The notes beneath the pieces are model-generated. The model saw nothing but the letters and a program-made list of their open reading frames with translations. It was not told where the DNA came from and did no database searches. A stretch of 64,000 bases of DNA, taken from assembly GCA_020809705.1 (NCBI GenBank), contig CP085835.1, positions 3,596,001-3,660,000 of the forward strand, read 5' to 3'. Positions 24,072 to 33,064 of this stretch are shown in pieces (position 1 is the stretch's first letter; each line of letters opens with the position of its first letter). This DNA is from Calonectria ilicicola (lineage: Eukaryota > Ascomycota > Sordariomycetes > Hypocreales > Nectriaceae). A program made the translations under genes and the position numbers.

Positions 24072-25529
24072 GTATTGATTGATTTTGTTACCAAATTACA
24101 ACTGGCCATCAAATTTTAGCCCCTTAAGGGTTAGAAGAGACAAGAAATCAAAGATCCCAGTCATGCTCTTCGACCTCAAAGGTAAGCCATGACTAGTGAC
24201 AAGTGACAGACCCGCTTTGAATGCTCTAGGCGCTACCCTGTTCAACGCCTGGTTCACATGCGTTGAAAATTTTGAACGATGTGGCCGTGGCTGCATGAGG
24301 CATTGTGCATAATACCTATTGAAAATCACTCAAGAGCTTTCTCGTCCTATCATCAGGCCACATATGCATTCTCGTGGTACAGCACAGCCTGGCTAAAATA
24401 TTTTGATAATCCTGTTCAAGATTATGAGGTTGAAAAACACCTGGCGCTTTCAATTGAGGCCAATAGCCTGTTGTTTGCATGAAGCAAGTGGATCTTAGAA
24501 GGATCTTCCGTTGAAACATGCATCAGCCATGGTGGTGGCCTCCAGGTAGATACCAATATACTCGGAGACGAAACTCAAGCCCACCAAAATCCATTTCCGT
24601 TTCTAGAGCTGAGCTCCTGCCGCTCTAAGCTGAGCGGATGAGCTGAGGGTGAGCTGCCTGGATGGGCGCACTTTTGGGATAGCAATCCTGTAAGGGATCC
24701 TAATATGGGTCTTGTGCCTTGTTTCGGGCCATAGCTAGGGCTTCTTTCGCCAGGTGTTCCCAATTCTAGGCTCAATATGTCTATTCCTATGGCGATGAAA
24801 GCCTAGCACTTAGTCATTCTAGCAACTATCTTTTCTGGGTTCTGCTTTGCCTACTAACAATAGTAATATCGAATAGGGTTAACTCAAAAATGATATTAAG
24901 CAATAAAAGTATAACGGTCTGTGTTGGCAGGCAAGATCAGGCACGCCGGATCTGAACAACGGGGCAGAAGTTTTACGTTTAGTAATAGGTCAATTGGCCG
25001 GTCGGAGCAATTGAAGGTAACCAAGTTGTATTGAGAGCTGGGTTGTGCCCTAAGTGGCAGCAACTGACAGAGGTTTTAAATACACTATTGTATTACGGCA
25101 GGTTAGGGCAAAAGTGAGGGCTTTGGGTCGTATTGAGAGTCATCACGGTGATCACTCTATAGGGTTGTTTTAGCTAATGGCCTGACCCCAAGTCAAGCCA
25201 TCCGAGCTAATGTAGCTACCACGATCACAAAAAGGATCTCCTCATCGGCGAAAGAGGTTGAGGCGGCACTTCAATGTCCATGTCGCGCAAGTGGCGATTC
25301 GCGACTTTAGCGGGTTGAGTAGGGCGGAGGCTTGCATATCCTGACGAGGATTATTTGTGGAAAGGATCTAATTCGGCGTGGAAGGCAGAGCTGGGAGGGC
25401 CAAGATCTATTCTCGCCATGAACCGTCTTGTGCTCTCTGACCCTTGTTGAAGAGAGTTTCGTCGCTTGAGTGCCGGAATCCATTGACCCTTCTCTCATGC
25501 CTGAGCGTGTTAGGAACAAAAGCTCGAGG
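24072..25529. other. Long region without a convincing gene
   Basis: It contains the right arm of the inverted repeat (24,550-24,635) and several short overlapping ORFs lacking any family pattern. A TATAACGGTCTG string at ~24,902 resembles the start of the type-C LTR (TGTAACGGTCTGG), but no matching far end was found. Confidence 0.4.
24550..24635 (-). repeat. 86-bp inverted repeat, right arm
   Basis: Reverse complement of 21,586-21,671 with three mismatches. It shares a short coding-like end (LERQELSS plus NGNGFW) with the left arm, suggesting that both derive from the same ancestral sequence. Confidence 0.85.
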
Positions 25530-25973
25530 TCAGATATATGTGTTCGAGGACAAGAAGTCCTTGGCAGACTGATGAATGATGCAGACAACATTGTCTCTGA
25601 TTACCAGGAAGGAGCCGCACATGCTTGTGATCGTCGATATGTGGTCATTGGTTCTTTGAATATTCGGCGGTAAGCTTGAGAGGTAGCCTAATTCCTCTAG
25701 ATGAAGTGGGCGATAATCTGTGGTAACTATCGACAATACAAATCAACACCATTCAGGATCCCGCCGCTCCAGCCTTTAGATCTGTTTCATCATTAGATCG
25801 TACAGATCTTCCAAGCCAGCAGGCACCTCCTTTATAACGTCCAGTACGTCCCAGGTCTCAACCTTCCGAAGCTCCTCACAGACCAAGGTTAAATTATCTA
25901 GATCCAGGTCTATTATACAGTAGGATACCAAGTCCATATTTCTCTTCCTATGACCATGATTTAGTGAATGCAT
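25530..25973 (-). pseudogene. NACHT/NLR-type (NWD-like) receptor fragment
   Basis: One minus-strand frame across 25,973-25,530 reads as the segment just C-terminal to the NACHT ATPase of fungal NLR proteins: VPAGLEDLYDLMMKQI, then SIVTTDYRPLHLEELGYLS, then CGSFLVIRDNVV and IIHQSAKDFLSS. These are the classical conserved blocks (PxGLxxLY, YRPLxLxELxxL, CGSFLxxR, xxHQSAKDFL). The frame is broken by TAA at 25,776-25,778 and TGA at 25,743-25,745, both explicable by a single C-to-T change (CAA, CGA). The P-loop and the C-terminal repeats are absent. It lies directly downstream of the gene at 26,002-26,529, so it may have been moved together with it. Confidence 0.8.
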
Positions 25974-26001
25974 GATTCCATTTCATGCAACCTGATATTT
26001 T

Positions 26002-26529
26002 TCAGAGACGTTTTCGTTTGGTTCCCGCCCGAGCCTCATGAGTTGGTCGAATCGAACTAATTGGAGTGATTGTCGCTCGCTCACACTCGCCTGACAAATG
26101 GGGCATAAACCCAGTGCTGTTGGTGACGGGAGTGGAAGCGTGATACAGTGGATGCCAAAGATGATCGGTGGGTAGGTACGAGGCGAAGTATGCAACAAGG
26201 GAATCCAAGGAATTTGTACGAAAGAGTTGTATAGCATGCTGCCACTGAGGTGTGTTGACAAGATGTGGGTTTGCGATGATCTCGAAACTCGCTGATTCAA
26301 GAGCATCATTTAATTCGCGGAGGCGTTGTTGCCTGCGACTGTTGGCTAAATGATGGAATTCGGCAGGGGAGTTTGCCTCTTGTGAGATTTCGAAGATGTC
26401 GTGATGAAAAGCATCAGGATCTTGAATGGGTGATTGATAGGTGTTATATCGGTCGTGAAGTTTGGTGAATAAGTCTTCTCTTTTCATGTCGAACTTCCAT
26501 GCTGGCCATGCCCAGGGTGGATCATCCAT
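26002..26529 (-). CDS. Lineage-specific RELNDAL-family protein, copy 1 (175 aa)
   Basis: A single-exon frame; I chose the ATG at 26,529 (MDDPPWAW) rather than the upstream start of the 233-codon frame, because copy 3 also starts with a Met at the equivalent place. Shared blocks with copies 2 and 3 are WKFDMKRE, SPIQDPDAFHHD and RLRELNDALESASFEI. The rest of this copy (residues ~95-175) is unique here and ends with a basic TKRKRL that could be a nuclear signal. The protein looks mostly helical, with no signal peptide or membrane segment, and its function is unknown. Its 5' flanking sequence (26,840-27,170) is duplicated at 30,990-31,330. Confidence 0.6.
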   Translation of the reverse strand: MDDPPWAWPAWKFDMKREDLFTKLHDRYNTYQSPIQDPDAFHHDIFEISQEANSPAEFHHLANSRRQQRLRELNDALESASFEIIANPHLVNTPQWQHAIQLFRTNSLDSLVAYFASYLPTDHLWHPLYHASTPVTNSTGFMPHLSGECERATITPISSIRPTHEARAGTKRKRL

Positions 26530-27277
26530 ATTGTAGGGATAGTGTGTTTGTACTAACAAGATGTGGGGCGAGGTTGAAATTAGTGAGTTTGTAGGTGGCA
26601 GGATAATTCGAAATAAATTATAACCGGAAAGGATGAGAGGAAAATCTTTTGTGAGAGAAAGTGGGCATGCTTTTTGACTGTGGAAGTTGGAGTGGCCGGC
26701 CATTTGTCGCCCTAACCAATGGGAAATAATGAATTCCCCGTATCCCTGGGCTCAAATCAGGTTTTATCCACACCCAGTGCTACATTTCAACCAATTGGCG
26801 GACAGTAAAGCGTCACTGGCGGGGTACAGAGCCATGACTTTGGACCCGTATCCCGTGGGGTTGTGATCGCAGAAACAGTCCATTCGTACTGAGCATTTTG
26901 ACTTTCTGCGACATCCCCATGCCCCCTAACCAACGAGACACCAAGGGTCGTGTCCACACACACTTACCTGTGAGTGGCGTTATGCGAAATAACGACAGTC
27001 GGTTCAATCGGACTTTTGGTGCGGATCGATCCTTTTTTTTTCCCCAAGAATCAGCTGCCTTCTCTTACCACCCGATATCTTCCGGAACCAAACTCTTCAT
27101 GAAACGTTCAGGGAAACGTGGATTCCCAAGATTGCAAGACCGCGACCTAAATGTTGCTGCCTAGCGTACTAGAGTATAAACCCTATTCCGGGAATAAGGC
27201 GGCTAGCTGATAGGTCTAAACAATGTGCATCCGATGACATGGGAGAGGGGTAAAAAACAGGCTAGGTTGTCGAACCC
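26530..27277. other. Intergenic, containing a block duplicated at 30,990-31,330
   Basis: From ~26,860 to 27,170 this region resembles 30,990-31,330: shared strings include GAAACAGTC, CAAGGGTCGTG, CGGACTTTTG and CCAAGATTGCAAGA. ORFs here are shadows. The duplication includes the upstream region of the RELNDAL gene. Confidence 0.6.
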
Positions 27278-27974
27278 ATGACCACTTTTTGTAGGAACAT
27301 CTACGTGTTTCCAGAGTTGTTGAAAAGCACGAGATTGTGCCCCAACGATATCACAGATCTCTCACATTATCATCTACACAGACTGCTAGTTACAGCCATG
27401 AATAGAGAGCTTGCAGTAAGACAGGACAACTTTGTTAGTGACCTAATAGGTATTTCATATCCTTCAGTACGCCGACCAAAGGCTTCTGATAATAATATGC
27501 TATCTCATAGACTCTACTAATCGCCTGCTTACAACTCTTTGGCCTTGCCCTGCTCCGACTTTTTTGGGCACTCCCCCAGTGGTGCCCCTCAGGGCTTACA
27601 TAGAGGGGATATTACGAATATCCAGTGCGACGTATTCTATCCTTCTAGCCGCTTGCTATTACCTCAAACTACTGCATATTTGCCTCAAAGTAAGTGCTGT
27701 CACCGGTCAGTCGCAAACGCCGACGAAAGCAGGGCCTATACAATGTCCACGACGTATGTTTCTTTCCGCACTTATGTTAGGTTGGAAATATACTCAAGAA
27801 AAGAGTTACTCATCAAGGGTATGGGCTAGGATATCGGGGTTAAGCTTGACAGAGATCAACTCAAATGAAGCAATGTTTCTTGAAATTATTGACTGGCATC
27901 TTTATATTCCCTACGAAAACTTTGAGCGCCGGAGTGTCTATAAGTGTCTTCCTACCAGGGAATGTCAAGAATAA
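27278..27974 (+). CDS. Pcl/PHO80-type cyclin paralogue, short (about 214 aa)
   Basis: Model: exon 1 27,278-27,415, intron 27,416-27,467 (52 bp, donor GTAAGA, acceptor TTCAG, CTAAT upstream), exon 2 27,468-27,974. The join is in phase 0. Exon 2 carries the cyclin box of Pcl-type cyclins, which bind the Pho85/PhoA kinase: VPLRAYIEGILR (family PLRxFIxExLRRS), TYSILLAACYYL, CPRRMFLSALMLGWKY, then WARISGLSLTEINSNE and IDWHLYIPYENFER. Compared with other Pcl cyclins the spacer before CPRRMF is short, and the protein ends ~15 residues after FER, where the family usually continues. Exon 1 is not conserved, so the true start is uncertain. It could be a truncated or decaying duplicate. Confidence 0.65.
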
Positions 27975-27990
27975 AAAGAGCAGGACGTCA

Positions 27991-28218
27991 TCACATCTTC
28001 ACGATTGCGACAATCTCAAAACTTGCTAATTTCAGTGCGTCGTTCAGTTCGCGGAGACGTTGCTTGCGGATCGCAAGCAAACGATGTAAGTTGTCAATGG
28101 TGGTTGCCTCATCGGATATTTTTAAGAGATCGTGATTAAAGGCCTTAGGGTCCTGAATGGAGGATAAGAATATATTGTACTCGATATCAAGCATGTTGTA
28201 TTGATCTTCCATCTTCAT
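27991..28218 (-). CDS. RELNDAL-family protein, copy 2, truncated (75 aa)
   Basis: The ATG at 28,218 (MKMEDQYN) opens a 75-codon frame whose blocks IQDPKAFNHDLLKIS and RLRELNDALKLASFEI match copy 1, and which stops where copy 1 continues for ~80 more residues. A TATATAAG box lies ~35-45 bp upstream of the ATG on the minus strand. It is convergent with the cyclin gene, with only 16 bp between them. It may be a short functional form or a 3'-truncated duplicate. Confidence 0.5.
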   Translation of the reverse strand: MKMEDQYNMLDIEYNIFLSSIQDPKAFNHDLLKISDEATTIDNLHRLLAIRKQRLRELNDALKLASFEIVAIVKM

Positions 28219-29405
28219 TCAGAACTTCCCTGACCATGACCATTCCAGGTCTTATATAGTAGATATTGGATGATAATTAAATTATTGTTTGCCGAAATAT
28301 TCTGAGAAAAATTTTTTTTTGTTGTAGGAAGCTATTGCTTCTGGTCGGTAAAAGGTCACATCATGTCACCATTGCATTTGTGCAACTAAAGCACATTTTA
28401 GCTCTTCCTAACTCTGTAAAACCCTAACTCAAGGTTATTATAGGTATACCGCCATTGAAATTTAGCGCAGAATCTATTGGATTGACTCCGGCTAAGGGGG
28501 GTAAGAGACAGAGGCCCCCGCCCCCGCTTGGATAGATAGATATTACTAAAGGCATCACGAAGCGGAGAAAAACGCTTCGTTCAAGCAGAGGTCAATTTTT
28601 GACCTCAATCAATATCTTGCTAATCCACCTTCAATTGAACCGAAGCCCCGTGATCGAATTACTCCTATCGTGTTCCAACAGAATCTTTTAAAACCCACAT
28701 TACATGTAACCTGGTGTAAACGTGGCCGAGCTAACGAGCTAGTAGATGTGCTGACCCCACTATGGCCCTGTAAATTTTTCGATGAGCACTGACTCCATCG
28801 ATCTGAGAAAACTTGATTGACGTCAGTGGATTTTGCACAAATTGACCTAAGGATATTTTTATTCCTAGGGTCCTTGCATTAAAATCTTTAGGTATTATCT
28901 TCGCGACTAAAAATGTCTTTGATAAGTTATCGGGTAGAGAAGTGGGATGCAAGTTTATTGTATGTATGGTAATTGGATTGGGACTTAGCTACCTACCTTA
29001 AGCTACTGCCTGTCAAAAAGGGTTTAAAATCCTCCACAATTTTGTTTAAATCCCTACAACTGCAACTCAGGCGTAAGGGAAGCAAGCTACTTTTTTGACC
29101 CCATAAACTTCATTTCGAACTATTATATAACACTACGACCGTGCTAAGAAAAGTTGTGGTATTGGTTTTAGTTATAGCCACCGCCTGTAGTGTGCCATAA
29201 GAAGTGCGTGAAGGTATTCCAAACTAAAGACACTTTCACTCTCAGACCCTACTTAAACATAGCCTGCTCATATTCCCAACTCGATTACCCTCCAATCAAT
29301 AGCCAATTCATCCGATGCCCTGTAGCGAGCGTACAGCGGGCTCAGGTCCGTTTTACAATACGCGTAGTCTGGAATCCCTGTTCAAGATGCACTTAAAGCT
29401 ATGCC
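28219..29405. other. Intergenic, two tandem hairpins, no gene
   Basis: No convincing gene. At 28,557-28,580 and 28,588-28,606 are two adjacent perfect inverted repeats with 8-base arms (ACGAAGCG and GAGGTCAA). The minus ORF at 28,731-28,952 shows no family pattern. Confidence 0.4.
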
Positions 29406-29915
29406 TTAGATCTTGTTGCCTCGCTCGTTCCCGGTATCTGAGACTTTCTCGCTACTCATCACCTCCTGAAGATGGCTCGTTTTCTGTACTGCATCCTCAC
29501 AATTATCATGATGCGGAGTCTCAGTAGCATTCATGTCAATGTTACTGGGGTTTGGCACGGGAGCTGATGGGCGAGATATGGTCTCTCGGCGAGGATGCTG
29601 ACTTCCGGTATTGACATTGCCTATATTAGATGGCTTTCGGGCTTGCGAGAGCGCGTAATCGCCAGAGTCGAAGTATTTCCTTGTCTGTGCTTCACTTGGA
29701 TTAGTCACGACCGCGCTATGACAGACAGAACAGATGAAGTGCATATTTTACATACCTCTAACTGGCCATGGAGAGGACGTCCTTGGGCACTGCCTCTTCC
29801 ATACATCTTTTGCAAAAGCTGCTTATCACCGAAGGTCTTGGCCTTGGGGTCTGTTAGTCATTTATGTGAAGAAAAGCCAGGCTATATATCTAACCTGGGG
29901 CTTCATTTCATCCAT
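29406..29915 (-). CDS. Endosulfine/ARPP-19 (Igo1) family protein, three exons (about 128 aa)
   Basis: Model on the minus strand: exon 1 29,915-29,895 (MDEMKPQ), intron 29,894-29,843, exon 2 29,842-29,756, intron 29,755-29,685 (71 bp, GTATGT to GCACAG), exon 3 29,684-29,406. The joined frame is open for 128 residues. The diagnostic block RKYFDSGDYALSQ, preceded by a QLLQKMYGR helix like the LxRLYGK of fungal members, identifies an endosulfine. In the known pathway the serine of FDSGDY is phosphorylated by Rim15/Greatwall, turning the protein into an inhibitor of PP2A-B55. The C-terminal half (GSQHPRRETISRPSAP and on) is polar and unstructured, as usual. Intron 1 has an atypical donor (GTTAGA), but the CTAAC branch lies ~12 nt before its AAG acceptor. 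The sequence diverges from orthologues outside the core, suggesting a paralogue. Confidence 0.75.
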
Positions 29916-30507
29916 AATGAAGTTAGTCTGATGAGCGTGTTGATGGAGAGATGATTTGAGACCTCTGGAGAAGCTGTCTACTGTTAGGCCCTATTGTGAG
30001 AGCCTGGGACTATTTGCATGGTAATATCCACCAGCTCAAATAGTGTTCTACCCTTTTGTCGGTCGGATGGTGCAGTAGGGCTAATATTAAATTAGTGTTA
30101 ATGTATTCTAGGCGTGTCTGGATGGTAATTATTATGGAGTGTAAATGTAGGAGGGAAGTGCGTGACAAGGCAAAATAATTTACCTGCAATTGATATAAGG
30201 TCCCCAGGCTTTCCTAATCATTAATATGCCACTTAATTACTAAGGCAATTGCGTAGCATTATGAAACAAGGGTACAGTGCACTCAAAGCTACGAATTTGG
30301 AACTAAGCTAACTCTGTACTATCTACAACTAAAGTAGTAATATTCTAAACAGATATAACCTATTACATCTAAACTATGATTTGAATTCATAAAGGAAAAC
30401 TGTCTAGAGTGAGCTATGCTAAATTAAGGTGGGGGGGGGTGACTAGTCTGCCTGAACTAGAGAGGACAAGAGTTGACGTCCCTTCATCTCTCTTATGTGT
30501 TGGCATG
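29916..30507. other. Intergenic, no gene seen
   Basis: No coding pattern. An eight-base or longer G run occurs at ~30,431. Confidence 0.4.
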
Positions 30508-30650
30508 ATCAGGGAAGTTACATGATAGAAGGCAGAGAGGTCTTGAATGGGTGACGGATACGTGTGATACTAGTTGTGAAGCTTGGGAAATAAGACTTCT
30601 CTCTTCATATCGAATTTCCAGGCTGACCATGCCTGGGATGGGTCAACCAT
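30508..30650 (-). pseudogene. RELNDAL-family fragment, copy 3
   Basis: Read from 30,650 on the minus strand: MVDPSQAWSAWKFDMKRE, then LFPKLHN, a TAG stop, then YHTYPSPIQDLSAFYH. This parallels the first ~45 residues of copy 1 (MDDPPWAWPAWKFDMKRE through SPIQDPDAFHHD). The stop and the loss of the RELNDAL block mark it as dead. The sequence upstream of it (30,990-31,330) matches the upstream sequence of copy 1. Confidence 0.7.
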
Positions 30651-31302
30651 GTCGCAGGGGTAGTGCGTTTGTATTGACAAGGCCTGCGTCGGTTTGAATA
30701 CAGCAAGTTTTGTTAAAGCAGGATTGCAGAGAAGAAACATGAACGGATATCATGGGAAAATATCGATAAGGAGAAAGTGGGCATGGGTGTAGTACCATAT
30801 AATCTTGAAAAATTGAAAAACGCTATGGAGACAAAAGGGACCCCACAGATAGCGGGAAAAACGCGGTGTTTAAAACGACGCTAGGTGTAGACACATTAAA
30901 TGCAGCAACTAGACTAGTTTGCAAGTCGGATAGCACTTAGGAGCAACGCGCACGTCATGACTTGATAAAATGTTTACACCATGATCGAGATTTTCGTTGC
31001 GATCGGAGAAACAGTCATTCGCACTGAGCTTTTGACCTTCTACGACGGCCGCCATCCCCCCACACCACCAACCTAGCAGACATCAAGGGTCGTGACCACA
31101 CAGGCAAACGACATTTACCTATGAGTGACATCATGGGACGTAATAACAGCCACATCAAGAACGCTTCAATCGAATCGGACTTTTGATGCTAATCGATTCT
31201 CTTTTATTGCCCAAAAACTGGCTGCCTTTTGTTACCCGATATTCTCCGGAATAAAGCGCTTAACCCAAGATTGCAAGAATACGACTCGAATAACAATCAA
31301 AG
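30651..31302. other. Duplicated 5' flank of the RELNDAL family, no gene
   Basis: 30,990-31,330 resembles 26,840-27,170 with indels. The short plus-strand ORF at 31,125-31,346 arises from this repeat and overlaps the 3' end of the next gene. Confidence 0.5.
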
Positions 31303-33061
31303 TCATGGGGAGTTTGAATGCAGCTTCCCGTCCATATTCCAAATAACATGGGAAATATCCCTGGCTGTGTTAATGGTGTCAATAACGCAGCAAAATATCC
31401 CATTGTTTGGCGACGTGGCCACCTCATATGGCATAAACATACCAGACGGGGTGCGACGCATGCCAGCTGGCTCGGCGGTCAAGCTGTCAGTAGAGGTAGT
31501 GGAGTGCAGACCAGGTTCTTCGAAACTCCCGGAGTTACCGTACCAGGCTGAGTCTACATCGGCATCCATCATACCCTCCTCCTCTTCTTCGCCGAAGAAC
31601 CTACCCAACACGTTAGGTGGACGAGCCGCCTCCTGTGGTAAGAATGGCGAGACGAGATGACTGTGGGAGATGCTAGAACTGGAGAGTATCGCTGTTTCTG
31701 GGACTTCTAGTATATGTTCTCGGTGCTTGAGCGTTGTCGATGGAAGCATCGCGATCATGCTTCCATCGAAGGGTAATGAGTTCTTGCCCTCCTTCGCCTT
31801 CTCCTTCATCAGGGGAGCCGGTTTTCGTGGCCTCGCCAGCTTCATCATGATGCCGTCGTCGGAATTACTGTCGCCGTTTGGGTTGATATCGGAATTGGTG
31901 TCGTCGTCGTTGTTGTTGTCGTTGTTGCCGCACTTAACCTCGACGGCGATACATTGCATGACTTTATTATTGAAGTGGATGTGTTTTCGCTCGACGCTTG
32001 GTGAGGAGATCCCAGAGGACGCTAACGATGGTAGCATACTAGAGGTATCGCGACTCATTAAAATCGAAGAGAAGGGGAACATAGAATGATCCGTCGTCGC
32101 TGCCCAGTCAAAAGAAGGCATTGTTAACCATCGGTAGTCTTTCTCCCTTGCTTGTGCCAATTCTCTTGCCTGCTGAGGCAACAATGAGGATGATGGCCTC
32201 TGCAATATAATATCTGACATGCTCCTTTTCTTCAGGATGGACTTCCTGTTAATGTTGACAAGTGGGTTGGACTGGAACAATGAGGCACTCGAGGGCCCAG
32301 TTTGTGTACAGTAGATCTTGCTCGCACCCGGTTGAAGGGGTCCATACAGCAAATTCACATCACTGCCTTTCAGCCTGCACAAAGTTAGCTTGATACTCAA
32401 GCCAAATTCCGTCATGTCCCTACCAATTGAGCGTCTCAGGAGACACAGTCTTTAGGTTGTTTTTGCATTTTATCCATGTTCTCCAGGATGCATTCTTCAA
32501 ACGGACGCTCTTGGGGGACTCTCCTTGGCAGGAGGTTATATATTTCCATGATGACCAGATGTCTTCCTCCTTCCAGTCATGAGAAAGATAGTCGACATTC
32601 CTCCACGGCTGGGTATTAACAGCAGTGTCATCTTCAGCGCGCGCATGGAACCCTCTTAATTCTGGAGTCCCTGATGTTGATGTACCAGCGGGATCATTAG
32701 AGTCGACAGGCGAAACGCTGTACGAGTCGCTCGCCACGAGATTTGGTCTGGGTTCTAGGCTGTCGTCCAGTGCCACAAAGAAATTTCCTTTCAGATATTG
32801 AGGCAACAAAGAGTGCTCTTCCGACGGCTCGACCAATTGGATTGCCTCGTCGTGGCCGGACGGGATGGAAATTTCCCGGGCGGTTGTTGAGTAGGACATA
32901 CCGATTGATTCGCCGTGGATGGGAGGCGAGGAAGCTAAGAAGGAGGTGCGGGCCTGGATGTTCAACTTGGGTCTGCTCCAGACTGAGCTGCTCGGCTTGA
33001 GGGCGAATGAAGGTCCGGTTTTCTTGAGTCTTTGGAATTCGTCCGATCCCAAGGGTTGATA
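31303..33061 (-). CDS. DUF1752 / Reg1-like protein phosphatase 1 regulatory protein, paralogue (5' end uncertain)
   Basis: Two exons: exon 1 to 32,424, intron 32,375-32,423 (49 bp, GTAGGG to GTGCAG, CTAAC branch), exon 2 32,374-31,303. Joining restores ETLNWLKGSDVNLLYGPLQP, a conserved stretch. Exon 1 holds the DUF1752 domain (VDYLSHDWKEEDIWSSWKYI, then NASWRTWIKCKNNLK). Exon 2 has SILKKRSMSDIIL, the PP1-binding type motif ERKHIHFNNKV followed by QCIAVEVK, an acidic stretch, GMRRTPSGMFMPYE and the C-terminal TARDISHVIWN, i.e. every block expected to the end of the family. In yeast Reg1 directs Glc7/PP1 in glucose repression. No ATG opens the conserved GSDEFQRLKK start: the frame is closed by TAG at 33,062-33,064, and the first in-frame ATG is at 32,899. 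So an upstream exon or an N-terminal frameshift must exist. Changed residues at invariant sites suggest a diverged paralogue. Confidence 0.8.
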
Positions 33062-33064
33062 CTA

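Noticed and set aside
24902..25300. Solo LTR beginning TATAACGGTCTG
   Set aside because: Only the first dozen bases resemble the type-C LTR; no matching far end or target duplication.
26529..26703. N-terminal extension of RELNDAL copy 1 to 233 aa
   Set aside because: The conserved start (MDDPP / MVDPS) is shared with copy 3, and the upstream part is not conserved.
27690..27735. Second intron in the cyclin exon 2 (GTAAGT at 27,690)
   Set aside because: The possible acceptors give an intron of 21 bp, or 43 bp that breaks the reading frame before the conserved CPRRMF block.
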